DNA of 64,000 nucleotides from Pseudosporangium ferrugineum (GTDB lineage: Bacteria; Actinomycetota; Actinomycetes; Mycobacteriales; Micromonosporaceae), in contig NZ_PVZG01000019.1 in NCBI RefSeq assembly GCF_003002065.1, forward strand, positions 62,001 through 126,000. Reading direction: 5' to 3'. The notes under the pieces were generated by a model. That model did not search any database. It had not been told where the DNA came from and was given only the letters and a program-made list of their open reading frames with translations. Both the position numbers and the translations under genes were made by a program. This document shows, piece after piece, positions 40,860-49,039 of the stretch (within the stretch, counting starts at the first letter, position 1; every line of letters begins with the position of its first letter).

Positions 40860-41851
40860 AGGCCGAGGACGGTCCCGTCGATCTCGTCGAGTTCCTCCTG
40901 GCCGAGGTCGGTGTTGCGCAGCGCCGCGAGGTTGGTCTCGAGCTGTCCGACGCTGCTGGCGCCGATGATGAGGCTGGTCATCCGGGGGTCGCGCAGGGCC
41001 CAGGCGAGGGCGAGCTGGGCGAGGCTCTGGCCGCGGCGGCGGGCGATCTCGTCGAGGCGGCGGATCCGGTCCATGGTCGCGGCGTCGAGGTCGCTCTCGT
41101 TGAGGAACACGCTGGTGCGCACCCGGGAGTCGTCGGGGATGCCGCCGAGGTAGCGGTCGGTGAGCAGGCCCTGTTGCAGGGGGCTGAAGGCGATGCAGCC
41201 GGCGCCGACGCGTTCGAGCGTGTCGAGCAGGTGGTCGCGTTCGATCCAGCGGTTGAGGATCGAGTACGAGGGCTGGTGGATGAGCAGCGGCGTGCCGAGT
41301 TCCTGGAGGATGGCGGCGGCCTGGGCGGTCTGCTCGGCGCTGTAGTTGCTGATGCCGACGTAGAGGGCCTTGCCGGCGCGGACGACGGCGTCGAGGGCCG
41401 TCATGGTCTCCTCGAGCGGGGTGTCCGGGTCGGGGCGGTGGTGGTAGAAGACGTCGACGTAGTCGAGGCCGAGCCGCTTCAGGGACTGGTCGAGCGACGA
41501 GACGAGGTACTTGCGGGAGCCCCACTCGCCGTACGGGCCGTTCCACATGTGGTAGCCGGCCTTGGTGGAGACGACGATCTCGTCGCGGTGGGCGGCGAAG
41601 TCGGTGCGCAGGATGCGGCCGAAGTTGCTCTCGGCGCTGCCGGGCGGCGGGCCGTAGTTGTTGGCCAGGTCGAAGTGGGTGACGCCGAGGTCGAAGGCGC
41701 GGCGGGTGATCGCCTGCTGCCGTTCCAGGGGGCGGGCGTCGCCGAAGTTGTGCCAGAGGCCGAGGCTGATGGCGGGCAGCCGCAGCCCGCTGCGCCCGGA
41801 GCGGCGGTAGGTCATGGTGTCGTAGCGGTCGTCCGCGGGGGAGTAGGTCAC
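40856..41851 (-). CDS. aldo-keto reductase, YghZ/GPR-like
   Basis: 331 aa from GTG 41851. The start TYSPADDRYDTMTYRRSG, RSGLRLPAISLGLWHNFGD aligns with E. coli YghZ (L-glyceraldehyde-3-phosphate reductase). Catalytic tetrad region: FDLANNYGP (Asp, Tyr), VVSTKAGY (Lys), VFYHHRPDPD (His). NADPH-binding end PRMTSLIIGASSVGQLETNL. Reduces aldehydes such as methylglyoxal or glyceraldehyde phosphate. First gene of the operon with the two nucleotidyltransferases. TAGGCT (complement of 41859-41864) sits 7 nt before the GTG, so it is probably leaderless. Confidence 0.88.
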   Translation of the reverse strand: MTYSPADDRYDTMTYRRSGRSGLRLPAISLGLWHNFGDARPLERQQAITRRAFDLGVTHFDLANNYGPPPGSAESNFGRILRTDFAAHRDEIVVSTKAGYHMWNGPYGEWGSRKYLVSSLDQSLKRLGLDYVDVFYHHRPDPDTPLEETMTALDAVVRAGKALYVGISNYSAEQTAQAAAILQELGTPLLIHQPSYSILNRWIERDHLLDTLERVGAGCIAFSPLQQGLLTDRYLGGIPDDSRVRTSVFLNESDLDAATMDRIRRLDEIARRRGQSLAQLALAWALRDPRMTSLIIGASSVGQLETNLAALRNTDLGQEELDEIDGTVLGL

Positions 41852-41893
41852 ACGCCACAGCCTAGGGACACATGATCGAAACACGTGCGCTGG

Positions 41894-41899
41894 TAGGTT
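41894..41899 (+). promoter_or_regulatory. possible -10 (TAGGTT) of the gcvP transcript
   Basis: TAGGTT ends 15 nt before the riboswitch P1 stem, so transcription would start near 41906. A matching -35 is not clear. Confidence 0.35.
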
Positions 41900-41914
41900 G
41901 GGCGGTGCCGTACC

Positions 41915-42029
41915 ACCCACGCGGGAGAGACCACCGGTTCGCCGGCGGCGCCGAAGGGGCAAATCCTCCCCGGAACCTCTCAGGCAAAAGGACCGCGGGG
42001 GAAGGCGACTCTGAAGTGCGCTCGTGGGT
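41915..42029 (+). ncRNA. glycine riboswitch upstream of gcvP
   Basis: Outer stem ACCCACG (41915-41921) pairs with CGTGGGT (42023-42029). Inside are the diagnostic conserved words in order: GCGGGAGAGACC, GCGCCGAAGGGGCAAA, CTCTCAGGCAAAAGGACCGC, and GGCGACTCTGAAG. This is the glycine aptamer (gcvT motif), apparently a single aptamer with short flanking pairing. Between it and the gcvP ATG, GAGGT...ACCTC (42042-42060) and a GGGGGAGG stretch opposite CTTCCCT could form the expression platform. Glycine would be expected to switch gcvP on. Confidence 0.9.
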
Positions 42030-42077
42030 ATGACAGAGGGGGAGGTTGCCCGTCGACCTCGCTTCCCTGGAGCCGCC

Positions 42078-44882
42078 ATGACGTTCGCACCCCGCCACAT
42101 CGGTCCGGATCCGGACGCGCAGACCCAGATGCTCAAGGCGATCGGGTACGCGTCCCTCGACGCCCTCATGGACGCCGCGATCCCCGAGGTGATCCGCTGG
42201 CACGGGACGCTGGCGCTGCCGGACGCGGCCACCGAGGAGGAGGCGATCGCCGAGCTGCGGGAGATCGCCGGGCGCAACACGGTCACCACGTCGATGATCG
42301 GGCTGGGTTACTACGGCACGTTCACGCCCGCGGTGATCAGGCGCAACGTGCTGGAGAATCCGGCCTGGTACACGGCCTACACGCCGTACCAGCCGGAGAT
42401 CAGCCAGGGCCGGCTGGAGGCGCTGCTGAACTTCCAGACGATGGTGACCGACCTGACCGGCCTGGCGACGGCGAACGCGTCGATGCTCGACGAGGGCACG
42501 GCGGTCGCGGAGGCGATGACGCTGGCGCGCCGGTCGAGCAGGAGCAAGAGCAACGTGTACGTGGTGGATGCCGACACGCTGCCGCAGACGCTGGCGGTGC
42601 TGCGGACCCGGGCGGAGCCGCTGGGCATCGAGCTGGTCCTGGCCGACCTGGACGCCGGCGACGCGCTGCCGGCCGAGTTCTTCGGGCTGCACCTTCAGTA
42701 TCCGGGCGCCTCCGGCGCGGTCCGTGACCATGCCGCGCTGGCCGTGGCCGCGCACGAGGCGGGGGCGCTGGTGACGGTGGCCGCCGACCTGCTGGCGCTG
42801 ACGCTGCTGCGGGCGCCGGGGGAGATCGGTGCGGACATCGCCGCGGGGACGACGCAGCGGTTCGGCGTACCCCTGGGGTTCGGTGGTCCGCACGCGGGCT
42901 ACCTGGCGGTGCGCTCCGGGCTGGAGCGGTCGCTGCCCGGGCGCCTGGTCGGGGTGTCGAAGGACGCGGACGGGGCGCCGGCCTACCGGCTGGCGTTGCA
43001 GACCCGGGAGCAGCACATCCGCCGGGAGCGGGCGACGAGCAACATCTGCACGGCGCAGGTCCTGCTGGCCGTGATGGCGAGCATGTACGCGGTGTACCAC
43101 GGCCCGGCGGGCCTGCGGGCGATCGCCGAGCGGGTGCACGGGCGGGCGCTGGCGCTGGCCGGGGGCCTGGCCGCGGCGGGTGTGGAGGTGGCGCACGAGC
43201 GGTTCTTCGACACGGTGACCGCGGTGGTGCCGGGCCGGGCGGCGTCGGTGGTGGAGGCGGCGGCCGGGTCGGGCATCGACCTGCGGCTCGTCGACGCCGA
43301 CCGGGTGTCGGTGTCGTGCGACGAGACGACGACGGCCGCGCACGTCGAGGCGGTCCTGGCCGCGTTCGGTGCCGCCGGTGCCGAGCCGGCGGCGTCGGGC
43401 CTGCGGGAGTTCGCGCGGACGTCGGAGTTCATGACGCACCCGGTGTTCCGGTCGCACCACTCGGAGACGGCGATGCTGCGGTATCTGCGCAAGCTGTCGG
43501 ATCGGGACTACGCGCTGGACCGGGGCATGATCCCGCTGGGTTCGTGCACGATGAAGCTGAACGCGACCACGGAGATGGAGCCGGTCAGCTGGCCGGAGTT
43601 CGCCGAGATCCATCCGTACGCGCCGGCGTCGCGCACCGCCGGTTACGAGGCTCTGGTGGCGCAGCTCGAGGGCTGGCTGGCGGAGATCACCGGGTACGAC
43701 GCGGTGAGCGTGCAGCCGAACGCGGGTTCGCAGGGTGAGCTGGCGGGCCTGCTGGCGATCCGCGGGTATCACCGGTCCCGGGGCGAGGCGCACCGGGACG
43801 TGTGCCTGATCCCGTCGAGCGCGCACGGCACGAACGCGGCCAGCGCGGTGATGGCGGGCATGCGGGTGGTCGTGGTGGCCTGCGACGAGAACGGCAACGT
43901 GGACCTGTCCGACCTGGCCGCGAAGATCGGGAAGCACCGCGAGGCGCTGGCGGCGATCATGGTCACGTACCCGTCGACCCACGGCGTGTACGAGAAGGGC
44001 ATCGCGGAGCTGTGCGGCCAGGTGCACGACGCCGGCGGTCAGGTGTACGTCGACGGCGCGAACCTGAACGCGCTGGTCGGCTTCGCCCGTCCGGGGAAGT
44101 TCGGGGCGGACGTGTCGCACCTGAACCTGCACAAGACGTTCTGCATCCCGCACGGTGGCGGCGGCCCGGGTGTCGGCCCGGTCGCGGTCCGCGCGCACCT
44201 GGCCGAGTTCCTGCCGGGTGACCCGCTGGAGCCGGGCGATCACCACGCGGTGTCGGCGGCGGCGCACGGCTCGGCGGGCATCCTGCCGATCTCGTGGGCG
44301 TACCTGCGGATGATGGGCCCGGACGGCCTGGCGCAGGCGACGTCGGTGGCGGTGCTGGCGGCCAACTACGTGGCGGCCCGGCTGCGCGAGCACTACCCGG
44401 TCCTGTACGCCGGCAACGAGGGCCTGGTCGCGCACGAGTGCATCCTGGACCTGCGCCCGATCACGAAGGCGACGGGCGTGTCGGTGGACGACGTGGCGAA
44501 GCGCCTGATCGACTACGGCTTCCACGCGCCGACGATGTCGTTCCCGGTGGCGGGCACGCTGATGGTCGAGCCGACCGAGAGCGAGGATCTGGCGGAACTG
44601 GACAGGTTCTGCGCGGCGATGATCGCGATCAAGGGCGAGATCGACCGGGTCGCGGCGGGCGAGTGGCCCCGTGACGACAATCCGCTCCGGCATGCCCCGC
44701 ACACGGCGGCGGCGGTGACGGCGGACGAGTGGTCGCACGCGTACCCGCGATCGCTGGCGGGCTTCCCGGCGGGCGTGGACCGGACGTCGAAGTACTGGCC
44801 GCCGGTCCGCCGCATCGACGGCGCGTACGGCGACCGCAACCTGGTGTGTTCGTGCCCGGCGCCGGAGGCGTTCGAGGACTGA
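42078..44882 (+). CDS. gcvP: glycine dehydrogenase (decarboxylating), P protein
   Basis: 934 aa from ATG 42078 (GGAG upstream); the start MTFAPRHIGPDPDAQ matches GcvP and excludes earlier in-frame codons inside the riboswitch. Single-chain alpha2-type P protein with two similar halves. GYYGTFTPAVIRRNVLENPA, WYTAYTPYQPEISQGRLEAL and the second-half LNLHKTFCIPHGGGGPGVGP, with the PLP-lysine (HK), are diagnostic. It decarboxylates glycine and passes the aminomethyl group to GcvH. gcvT and gcvL are not in the window. Regulated by the glycine riboswitch just upstream. Confidence 0.96.
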   Translation: MTFAPRHIGPDPDAQTQMLKAIGYASLDALMDAAIPEVIRWHGTLALPDAATEEEAIAELREIAGRNTVTTSMIGLGYYGTFTPAVIRRNVLENPAWYTAYTPYQPEISQGRLEALLNFQTMVTDLTGLATANASMLDEGTAVAEAMTLARRSSRSKSNVYVVDADTLPQTLAVLRTRAEPLGIELVLADLDAGDALPAEFFGLHLQYPGASGAVRDHAALAVAAHEAGALVTVAADLLALTLLRAPGEIGADIAAGTTQRFGVPLGFGGPHAGYLAVRSGLERSLPGRLVGVSKDADGAPAYRLALQTREQHIRRERATSNICTAQVLLAVMASMYAVYHGPAGLRAIAERVHGRALALAGGLAAAGVEVAHERFFDTVTAVVPGRAASVVEAAAGSGIDLRLVDADRVSVSCDETTTAAHVEAVLAAFGAAGAEPAASGLREFARTSEFMTHPVFRSHHSETAMLRYLRKLSDRDYALDRGMIPLGSCTMKLNATTEMEPVSWPEFAEIHPYAPASRTAGYEALVAQLEGWLAEITGYDAVSVQPNAGSQGELAGLLAIRGYHRSRGEAHRDVCLIPSSAHGTNAASAVMAGMRVVVVACDENGNVDLSDLAAKIGKHREALAAIMVTYPSTHGVYEKGIAELCGQVHDAGGQVYVDGANLNALVGFARPGKFGADVSHLNLHKTFCIPHGGGGPGVGPVAVRAHLAEFLPGDPLEPGDHHAVSAAAHGSAGILPISWAYLRMMGPDGLAQATSVAVLAANYVAARLREHYPVLYAGNEGLVAHECILDLRPITKATGVSVDDVAKRLIDYGFHAPTMSFPVAGTLMVEPTESEDLAELDRFCAAMIAIKGEIDRVAAGEWPRDDNPLRHAPHTAAAVTADEWSHAYPRSLAGFPAGVDRTSKYWPPVRRIDGAYGDRNLVCSCPAPEAFED

Positions 44883-45391
44883 GTCCGCCGGGCGGGTCGG
44901 CCGGGATCACCGGTCGGCCCGCACGCGGGGAGTTCCGGTGTCTTCCCGGCGCGCGGGGCCTTGCGGCGCGCTCGGGCTTGTCGCTCGGGGCCGGTCGCGC
45001 GGCTTTCTCAGGCCTTCACGGCTTTCACGGTGCCCGGGGCTGCAACGCTCGGGGTGCCTGTGGCGCTCGGGGGCTCGGAGCGCTCCGGGGCCGGGGAGCT
45101 CCGGGGCCGGGGTGCTCTCGTGCCGCGGCGGCGCGGGCCGTGACGTGATGCGGGCCGTGACGGTGCGGGCCGTGAGGTGATGCGGACCTGATGATGCGGG
45201 GCCGTGGTGGTGCGGGCGGCGTCGTCGCCGCTAGGCTGCCGGCGGTCGGGCCGGCCGGGGTCCGGTGCGTCCTCCGGTGGCCTGTGCGGGTCGTCGTGAC
45301 GACCCGGGCCTTCCGGTGGCGCTTGCCGGCCACTGTGCCGGCGGACGATCGTGGTGCGGTGCCCGGCTGCGGTGCCGGGCCGGTGGGTCGC
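44883..45391. other. 509-nt spacer with degenerate GC-rich repeats, no gene seen
   Basis: Words such as GCTCGGGG, CCGGGGCCGGGG and GATGCGGGCCGTGA repeat irregularly (for example around 45090-45110 and 45145-45190). Frames on both strands are short or Arg/Gly/Pro-rich and look non-coding. The first part may hold the gcvP terminator, but no clean hairpin stands out. Confidence 0.55.
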
Positions 45392-45592
45392 TCAGGCGGC
45401 GAGCGCGTGGCGGGCGGGGCCGCGGTGCGGTTCGATCTGGCTGCCGTCCGGCAGCAGCTCGCCCGTGTCCTCGAAGAGGATGACGCCGTTGCAGAGCAGG
45501 CTCCATCCCTGTTCGGGGAAGGTGGCCACGATGCGGGCCGCTTCGCGGTCCACGGCTTCGGCGGAGGGACAGGTGTTTTGGTGCTGGCACAT
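45392..45592 (-). CDS. DUF5999 family small protein
   Basis: 66 aa from ATG 45592. MCQHQNTCPSAEAVDREAAR, then FPEQGWSLLCNGVILFEDTG, ELLPDGSQIEPHR. This matches the small actinobacterial DUF5999 family almost end to end. CxHxxxC near the N-terminus plus one later Cys could bind metal; the function is unknown. Single gene, divergent from pabB, with a 224-nt upstream region containing dyads at 45656-45677 (CCATCC...GGATGG) and 45719-45735. Confidence 0.85.
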   Translation of the reverse strand: MCQHQNTCPSAEAVDREAARIVATFPEQGWSLLCNGVILFEDTGELLPDGSQIEPHRGPARHALAA

Positions 45593-45718
45593 CGGAGGTC
45601 TCCGGTTGGGGGGTTGTGTTGTGCTTCACATCAACGGTGGCGAACACTACTCCCATCCGAACGAATCCGGATGGCATGGGTGACGGTGCCCCATTGAACG
45701 AGTCCACTGTTCAGATGG

Positions 45719-45735
45719 TCCACGGAAACCGTGGA
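45719..45735. promoter_or_regulatory. 17-bp perfect dyad between DUF5999 and pabB
   Basis: TCCACGG-AAA-CCGTGGA, a 7-bp inverted repeat with a 3-nt centre, ~80 nt before pabB and ~125 nt before the DUF5999 gene. It could be an operator or a small hairpin. Confidence 0.35.
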
Positions 45736-45816
45736 TACGACCACTGTGCGACAGTCGCGCCAGCCGTTCCACCGGGTTCTCCGGCCTCCTGCCAGCGCCG
45801 TCACCGTCCGTCATCG

Positions 45817-46953
45817 ATGTTCGAATGGCATCTCGGTGATGGTGGTAACCCCGCTGAGCTTGTTACAGCGTGGCTCGCGGACAACGGACTGCCGGTGCGA
45901 GACCTCCTCCGAACGGCTAATGCATTCCACCCGAACGGCGTCGGCACCCCCTGCGGATCTTCACTGTACGTGTCGGCCGCGGCCGGATCGGTGATGGCCG
46001 GCGGGGCTGTCGGGCGGCCCTCGCCCGTACCCGGAATCCCCGATGTCGCAGCGGTTTTCTACGAGCACACCGATCCGGGAGCCGGGCGGGAGAGCGGTCT
46101 CTCGCAGCGTGCGATCAGTGACTCTCGGTCAGATTCTGTGCCCTGGTCGCTGGGGGCGTGGGAGGACAGCTGGACGCCCGCGGAGCATGCCGCCGCGGTC
46201 CGGGCGGTGCACGCCGCCATCGCCCGCGGGGACGTGTATCAGGTCAACGTCGTCGGCCACGCGAGCGCTCCGTACACGGGAGATCCGGGCCCGTCCCTAC
46301 AGCGGGTCACCGAATTGCCCGGCGCGCGGTACGGCGGCCTCCTGGCGGGCGCGGGCTGGGCGATAGCCACGGCGTCCCCGGAGACCCTCGTCGAGGTGCG
46401 CGCCGGCCGGGTCGTCACGCGGCCCATCAAGGGCACCCGGCCGGCCACCGCGCAGGGCCGCCGCGAGCTGCTCGGCTCGGCCAAGGAACGCGCCGAGCAC
46501 ATCATGATCGTCGACCTGGAACGCAACGACCTGTCCCGCCTGCCCGGCGTCGGCCCGGTCCGCGTCGACGAGCTGTTCGCGGTCCGCCGCTGGTCCGGCC
46601 TCTGGCAGGCGGAGTCCGAGGTGTCCGCGCCGATCGAGGGCGGGCTGGGGCTGGCGGAGCTGCTGCGCGCGGTGTGCCCGGGCGGCTCGGTGACCGGCGC
46701 GCCCAAGCTGGCGGCGCTGGACCTGATCGCGGGCATCGAGCCGGTCGGGCGCGGCGCCGGCATGGGCGCGCTCGGCTGGGTCGGCACGGATCACGTCGAC
46801 CTGGGGCTGACCATCCGTACGGTCGCGGCGACGGACGGCCGGGTGCACCTGTGGGCGGGCGGCGGCATCACCTGGGACAGCGACCCGGACGCAGAGGTGG
46901 CGGAGGCGGCGGCGAAGGCGGCCCCGATCCGGCGGGCCCTCGCGGCCGGGTGA
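45817..46953 (+). CDS. pabB: aminodeoxychorismate synthase component I
   Basis: 378 aa from ATG 45817 (MFEWHL). Chorismate-binding fold: GDVYQVNVVGHASAPY, VTRPIKGTRPATAQGRREL, LGSAKERAEHIMIVDLERND, CPGGSVTGAPKLAALDLIAG, WAGGGITWDSDPDAE. The PIKGT motif carries the lysine nucleophile typical of PabB, where TrpE has PxAGT, so folate/p-aminobenzoate synthesis is preferred over tryptophan. The glutaminase subunit is not adjacent. The open frame extends further 5' to 45616, but that stretch is not coding-like. def follows after 25 nt. Confidence 0.85.
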   Translation: MFEWHLGDGGNPAELVTAWLADNGLPVRDLLRTANAFHPNGVGTPCGSSLYVSAAAGSVMAGGAVGRPSPVPGIPDVAAVFYEHTDPGAGRESGLSQRAISDSRSDSVPWSLGAWEDSWTPAEHAAAVRAVHAAIARGDVYQVNVVGHASAPYTGDPGPSLQRVTELPGARYGGLLAGAGWAIATASPETLVEVRAGRVVTRPIKGTRPATAQGRRELLGSAKERAEHIMIVDLERNDLSRLPGVGPVRVDELFAVRRWSGLWQAESEVSAPIEGGLGLAELLRAVCPGGSVTGAPKLAALDLIAGIEPVGRGAGMGALGWVGTDHVDLGLTIRTVAATDGRVHLWAGGGITWDSDPDAEVAEAAAKAAPIRRALAAG

Positions 46954-46978
46954 GGCGGCGCGCCGTAGGTTGGGCGCC

Positions 46979-47473
46979 ATGACTGTGCGCCCCATCCGGT
47001 TGTTCGGTGACCCCGTGCTGCGTTCCCCGGCCGAGCCGGTGACCGTTTTCGACGACGACCTCCGCCGCCTCGTGGCCGACCTGGAGGACACCGTCCGCGA
47101 GCCGGGCCGGGCCGGGGTGGCCGCCCCGCAGATCGGCGTGAGCCTGCGTGCCTTCTCGTACAACGTGGGTGGCAAGGTCGGCCACCTGATCAACCCGGTG
47201 CTGTCGGAGCTCGAGGGGGAGCAGGACGACGAGGAGGGCTGCCTGTCCCTGCCCGGCATGGGCTACCCGACCCCCCGCGCGTGGTCGGCGACCGCGACCG
47301 GCTTCGATCAGTACGGCGAACCCCTCACCCTCCGCGGCACCGGCCTGCTCGCCCGCGCGCTGCAGCACGAGACCGACCATCTCGACGGCCGCCTCTACAT
47401 CGACACCCTCACCGGCGACGCCCGCCGGCGGGCCCTGCGCGAGCTGCGCCGCACCCGCCGCGCGCCGGCCTGA
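46979..47473 (+). CDS. def: peptide deformylase
   Basis: 164 aa from ATG 46979. All three deformylase motifs are present: GVAAPQIG (motif 1, with AG-V in place of the usual GxG), DEEGCLSLPG (motif 2, metal Cys) and ALQHETDHLDGRL (HExxH, metal His pair and catalytic Glu). Removes the formyl group from new proteins. TAGGTT (46966-46971) seven bases before the ATG suggests a separate leaderless transcript despite closeness to pabB. Eight nt separate its stop from the next gene. Confidence 0.93.
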   Translation: MTVRPIRLFGDPVLRSPAEPVTVFDDDLRRLVADLEDTVREPGRAGVAAPQIGVSLRAFSYNVGGKVGHLINPVLSELEGEQDDEEGCLSLPGMGYPTPRAWSATATGFDQYGEPLTLRGTGLLARALQHETDHLDGRLYIDTLTGDARRRALRELRRTRRAPA

Positions 47474-47480
47474 GGCAGCC

Positions 47481-48335
47481 GTGGACCCCGTTCTGGCGAG
47501 GCTCTCCCCACGGCAGCGGGAGCTGGTGAATCGGTGGCTGCCGGACGCGGTCGTCGAGAAGGACCACAGCTGGGGCCTGGTGGAGACCACGGTCGTCGAG
47601 GTGAGCCGAGCCGGTGCGCGGTTCATCGTCAAGGCGGGCGGCGGCAACGACCACCACATCGGCCGGGAACTCCACGCGCACCGGCACTGGCTGGAGCCGT
47701 GGACCGGCAGGGGCCGTGCCCCGCTCCTGGTGCACGGCAGCGCTGAGGCGAAGATCCTCGTCACCCGCCTGCTCCCCGGTGAGCTGGTGCTCGGCAGCGC
47801 GTACGCCGACGACCCCGGCGTCCACCGGCAGGCCGGCGAGTTGCTGGCGCTGCTGCACGCGCAGGAAGCCGTCACCGCCGACGACTTCGAGCGGTGCGAG
47901 AACGAGAAGTCGCTGGCGTCGCTCGACGGGCCGCACCGGATCCCGGCGGCCACGGTGGCGCGGCTGCGGGAGGAGATCGCCGGATGGCCGGCGCCCCCGG
48001 CGACCCTGGTGCCGACCCACGGTGACTGGCAGCCCCGCAACTGGCTCGTGCACGAGGGTGTCGTGTCCGTCATCGACTTCGGACGGGCGGCGCTGCGCCC
48101 CGCGTTCACGGACCTGGCCCGGCTGGCCGTCCAGGACTTCCGCCGCGATCCGCGCCTGGAGGCGGCCTTCCTCGACGGGTACGGCGCCGACCCGCGTGAG
48201 GCGGGCGCCTGGCACCGCAACCGGGTCCGGGAGGCGATCGGGACCGCGGCGTGGGCGTACCGGGTCGGTGACGAGCGGTTCGAGGCGCAGGGGCACCGGA
48301 TGATCGCCGACTGCCTCTCCGCGGCCGGGTCCTGA
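47481..48335 (+). CDS. aminoglycoside phosphotransferase-like kinase
   Basis: 284 aa from GTG 47481. APH/choline-kinase fold: FIVKAGGGNDHHIGRELHAH (ATP Lys and partner Glu), TLVPTHGDWQPRNWLV (HGDxxxxN catalytic loop) and VVSVIDFGRAALRP (metal-binding DFG-like). The substrate cannot be deduced; actinomycete homologues phosphorylate small metabolites or antibiotics. It is eight bases after def and possibly cotranscribed. Confidence 0.85.
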   Translation: MDPVLARLSPRQRELVNRWLPDAVVEKDHSWGLVETTVVEVSRAGARFIVKAGGGNDHHIGRELHAHRHWLEPWTGRGRAPLLVHGSAEAKILVTRLLPGELVLGSAYADDPGVHRQAGELLALLHAQEAVTADDFERCENEKSLASLDGPHRIPAATVARLREEIAGWPAPPATLVPTHGDWQPRNWLVHEGVVSVIDFGRAALRPAFTDLARLAVQDFRRDPRLEAAFLDGYGADPREAGAWHRNRVREAIGTAAWAYRVGDERFEAQGHRMIADCLSAAGS

Positions 48336-48361
48336 GCTCGGGGTGGCCGTGGCGGCGGATC

Positions 48362-48976
48362 TCAGGGCGCGGTGGTGCCGTCGCGCAGCTGGGAGAAGGC
48401 CAGGTCGGCATCGGCGACCGCCTCGGGGTGGACGGACGCGGCGGTGCGGCCGCCGGCGATCTTCTGCCAGTTGGCCCGGGCCAGGACCCGTTGCACCGCG
48501 ATCACCTGGGCGGCCCGCAGCCGGCCGCCGATGCCCCCGCCGAGGGCGGACGCCAGGGCCTCCTCGTCGTCGAGCTGGTAGCGGGTGAGCCGCCCGGCCA
48601 GGCTCGGCGTGCCGAACACCAGCCGGTGGAAGGCGACGACCTCGGGGTGGTCGTTGAGCCCGGTGACCGGCTCGTGGCGGTCGAGGCCGGCCCGGAAGTG
48701 CCGGTGCAGCGCCGTCACCGGTGCAATGCCCGGCGGGCTGTCGCGGACGACCCGGGCGGCCTCGCCGTGGTGGTCGGCGAACCGGTGCAGGACCAGGTCC
48801 TCCTTGGTGGCGAAGTAGCGGAACAGGGTCGGCTTCGACACCTCGGCCGCCGCGGCGATGTCGGACACCGCGACGGGGTCGAAGCCGCGCGCGAGGAACA
48901 ACGCGATCGCCGCGTCGGCGATCGCCTCCCGGGTGCGTTCCTTCTTGCGGGCGCGCAGTCCGGCCGGCTCTGTCAT
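48362..48976 (-). CDS. TetR-family repressor
   Basis: 204 aa from ATG 48976. N-terminal TetR HTH: RTREAIADAAIALFLARGFD, PVAVSDIAAAAEVSKPTLFR, YFATKEDLVLHRFADHHGE. The C-terminal helical ligand domain has no recognisable specificity. It is divergent from the NAD(P)-binding gene at 49040, and a perfect dyad (48985-49000) lies nine bases upstream of its start, so it very likely represses itself and that gene. Confidence 0.9.
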   Translation of the reverse strand: MTEPAGLRARKKERTREAIADAAIALFLARGFDPVAVSDIAAAAEVSKPTLFRYFATKEDLVLHRFADHHGEAARVVRDSPPGIAPVTALHRHFRAGLDRHEPVTGLNDHPEVVAFHRLVFGTPSLAGRLTRYQLDDEEALASALGGGIGGRLRAAQVIAVQRVLARANWQKIAGGRTAASVHPEAVADADLAFSQLRDGTTAP

Positions 48977-48984
48977 CCGCTCAG

Positions 48985-49000
48985 GGTAACATTCGTTACC
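48985..49000. promoter_or_regulatory. TetR operator candidate
   Basis: GGTAACATTCGTTACC: perfect 6-bp arms with a 4-nt centre, in the 63-bp divergent region between the repressor and the oxidoreductase. Confidence 0.7.
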
Positions 49001-49039
49001 GGGTTGCGTTTTTGCCCGAGTTGCCGTTTGATGGCGGCC

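Noticed and set aside
44883..45391. Small genes in the gcvP-DUF5999 spacer
   Set aside because: All frames are short, repeat-based or His/Arg/Pro-rich shadows; none has a plausible RBS with codon bias.
45616..45816. N-terminal extension of PabB
   Set aside because: The extra residues are unlike the family and cover an intergenic dyad; the protein begins naturally at MFEWHL.
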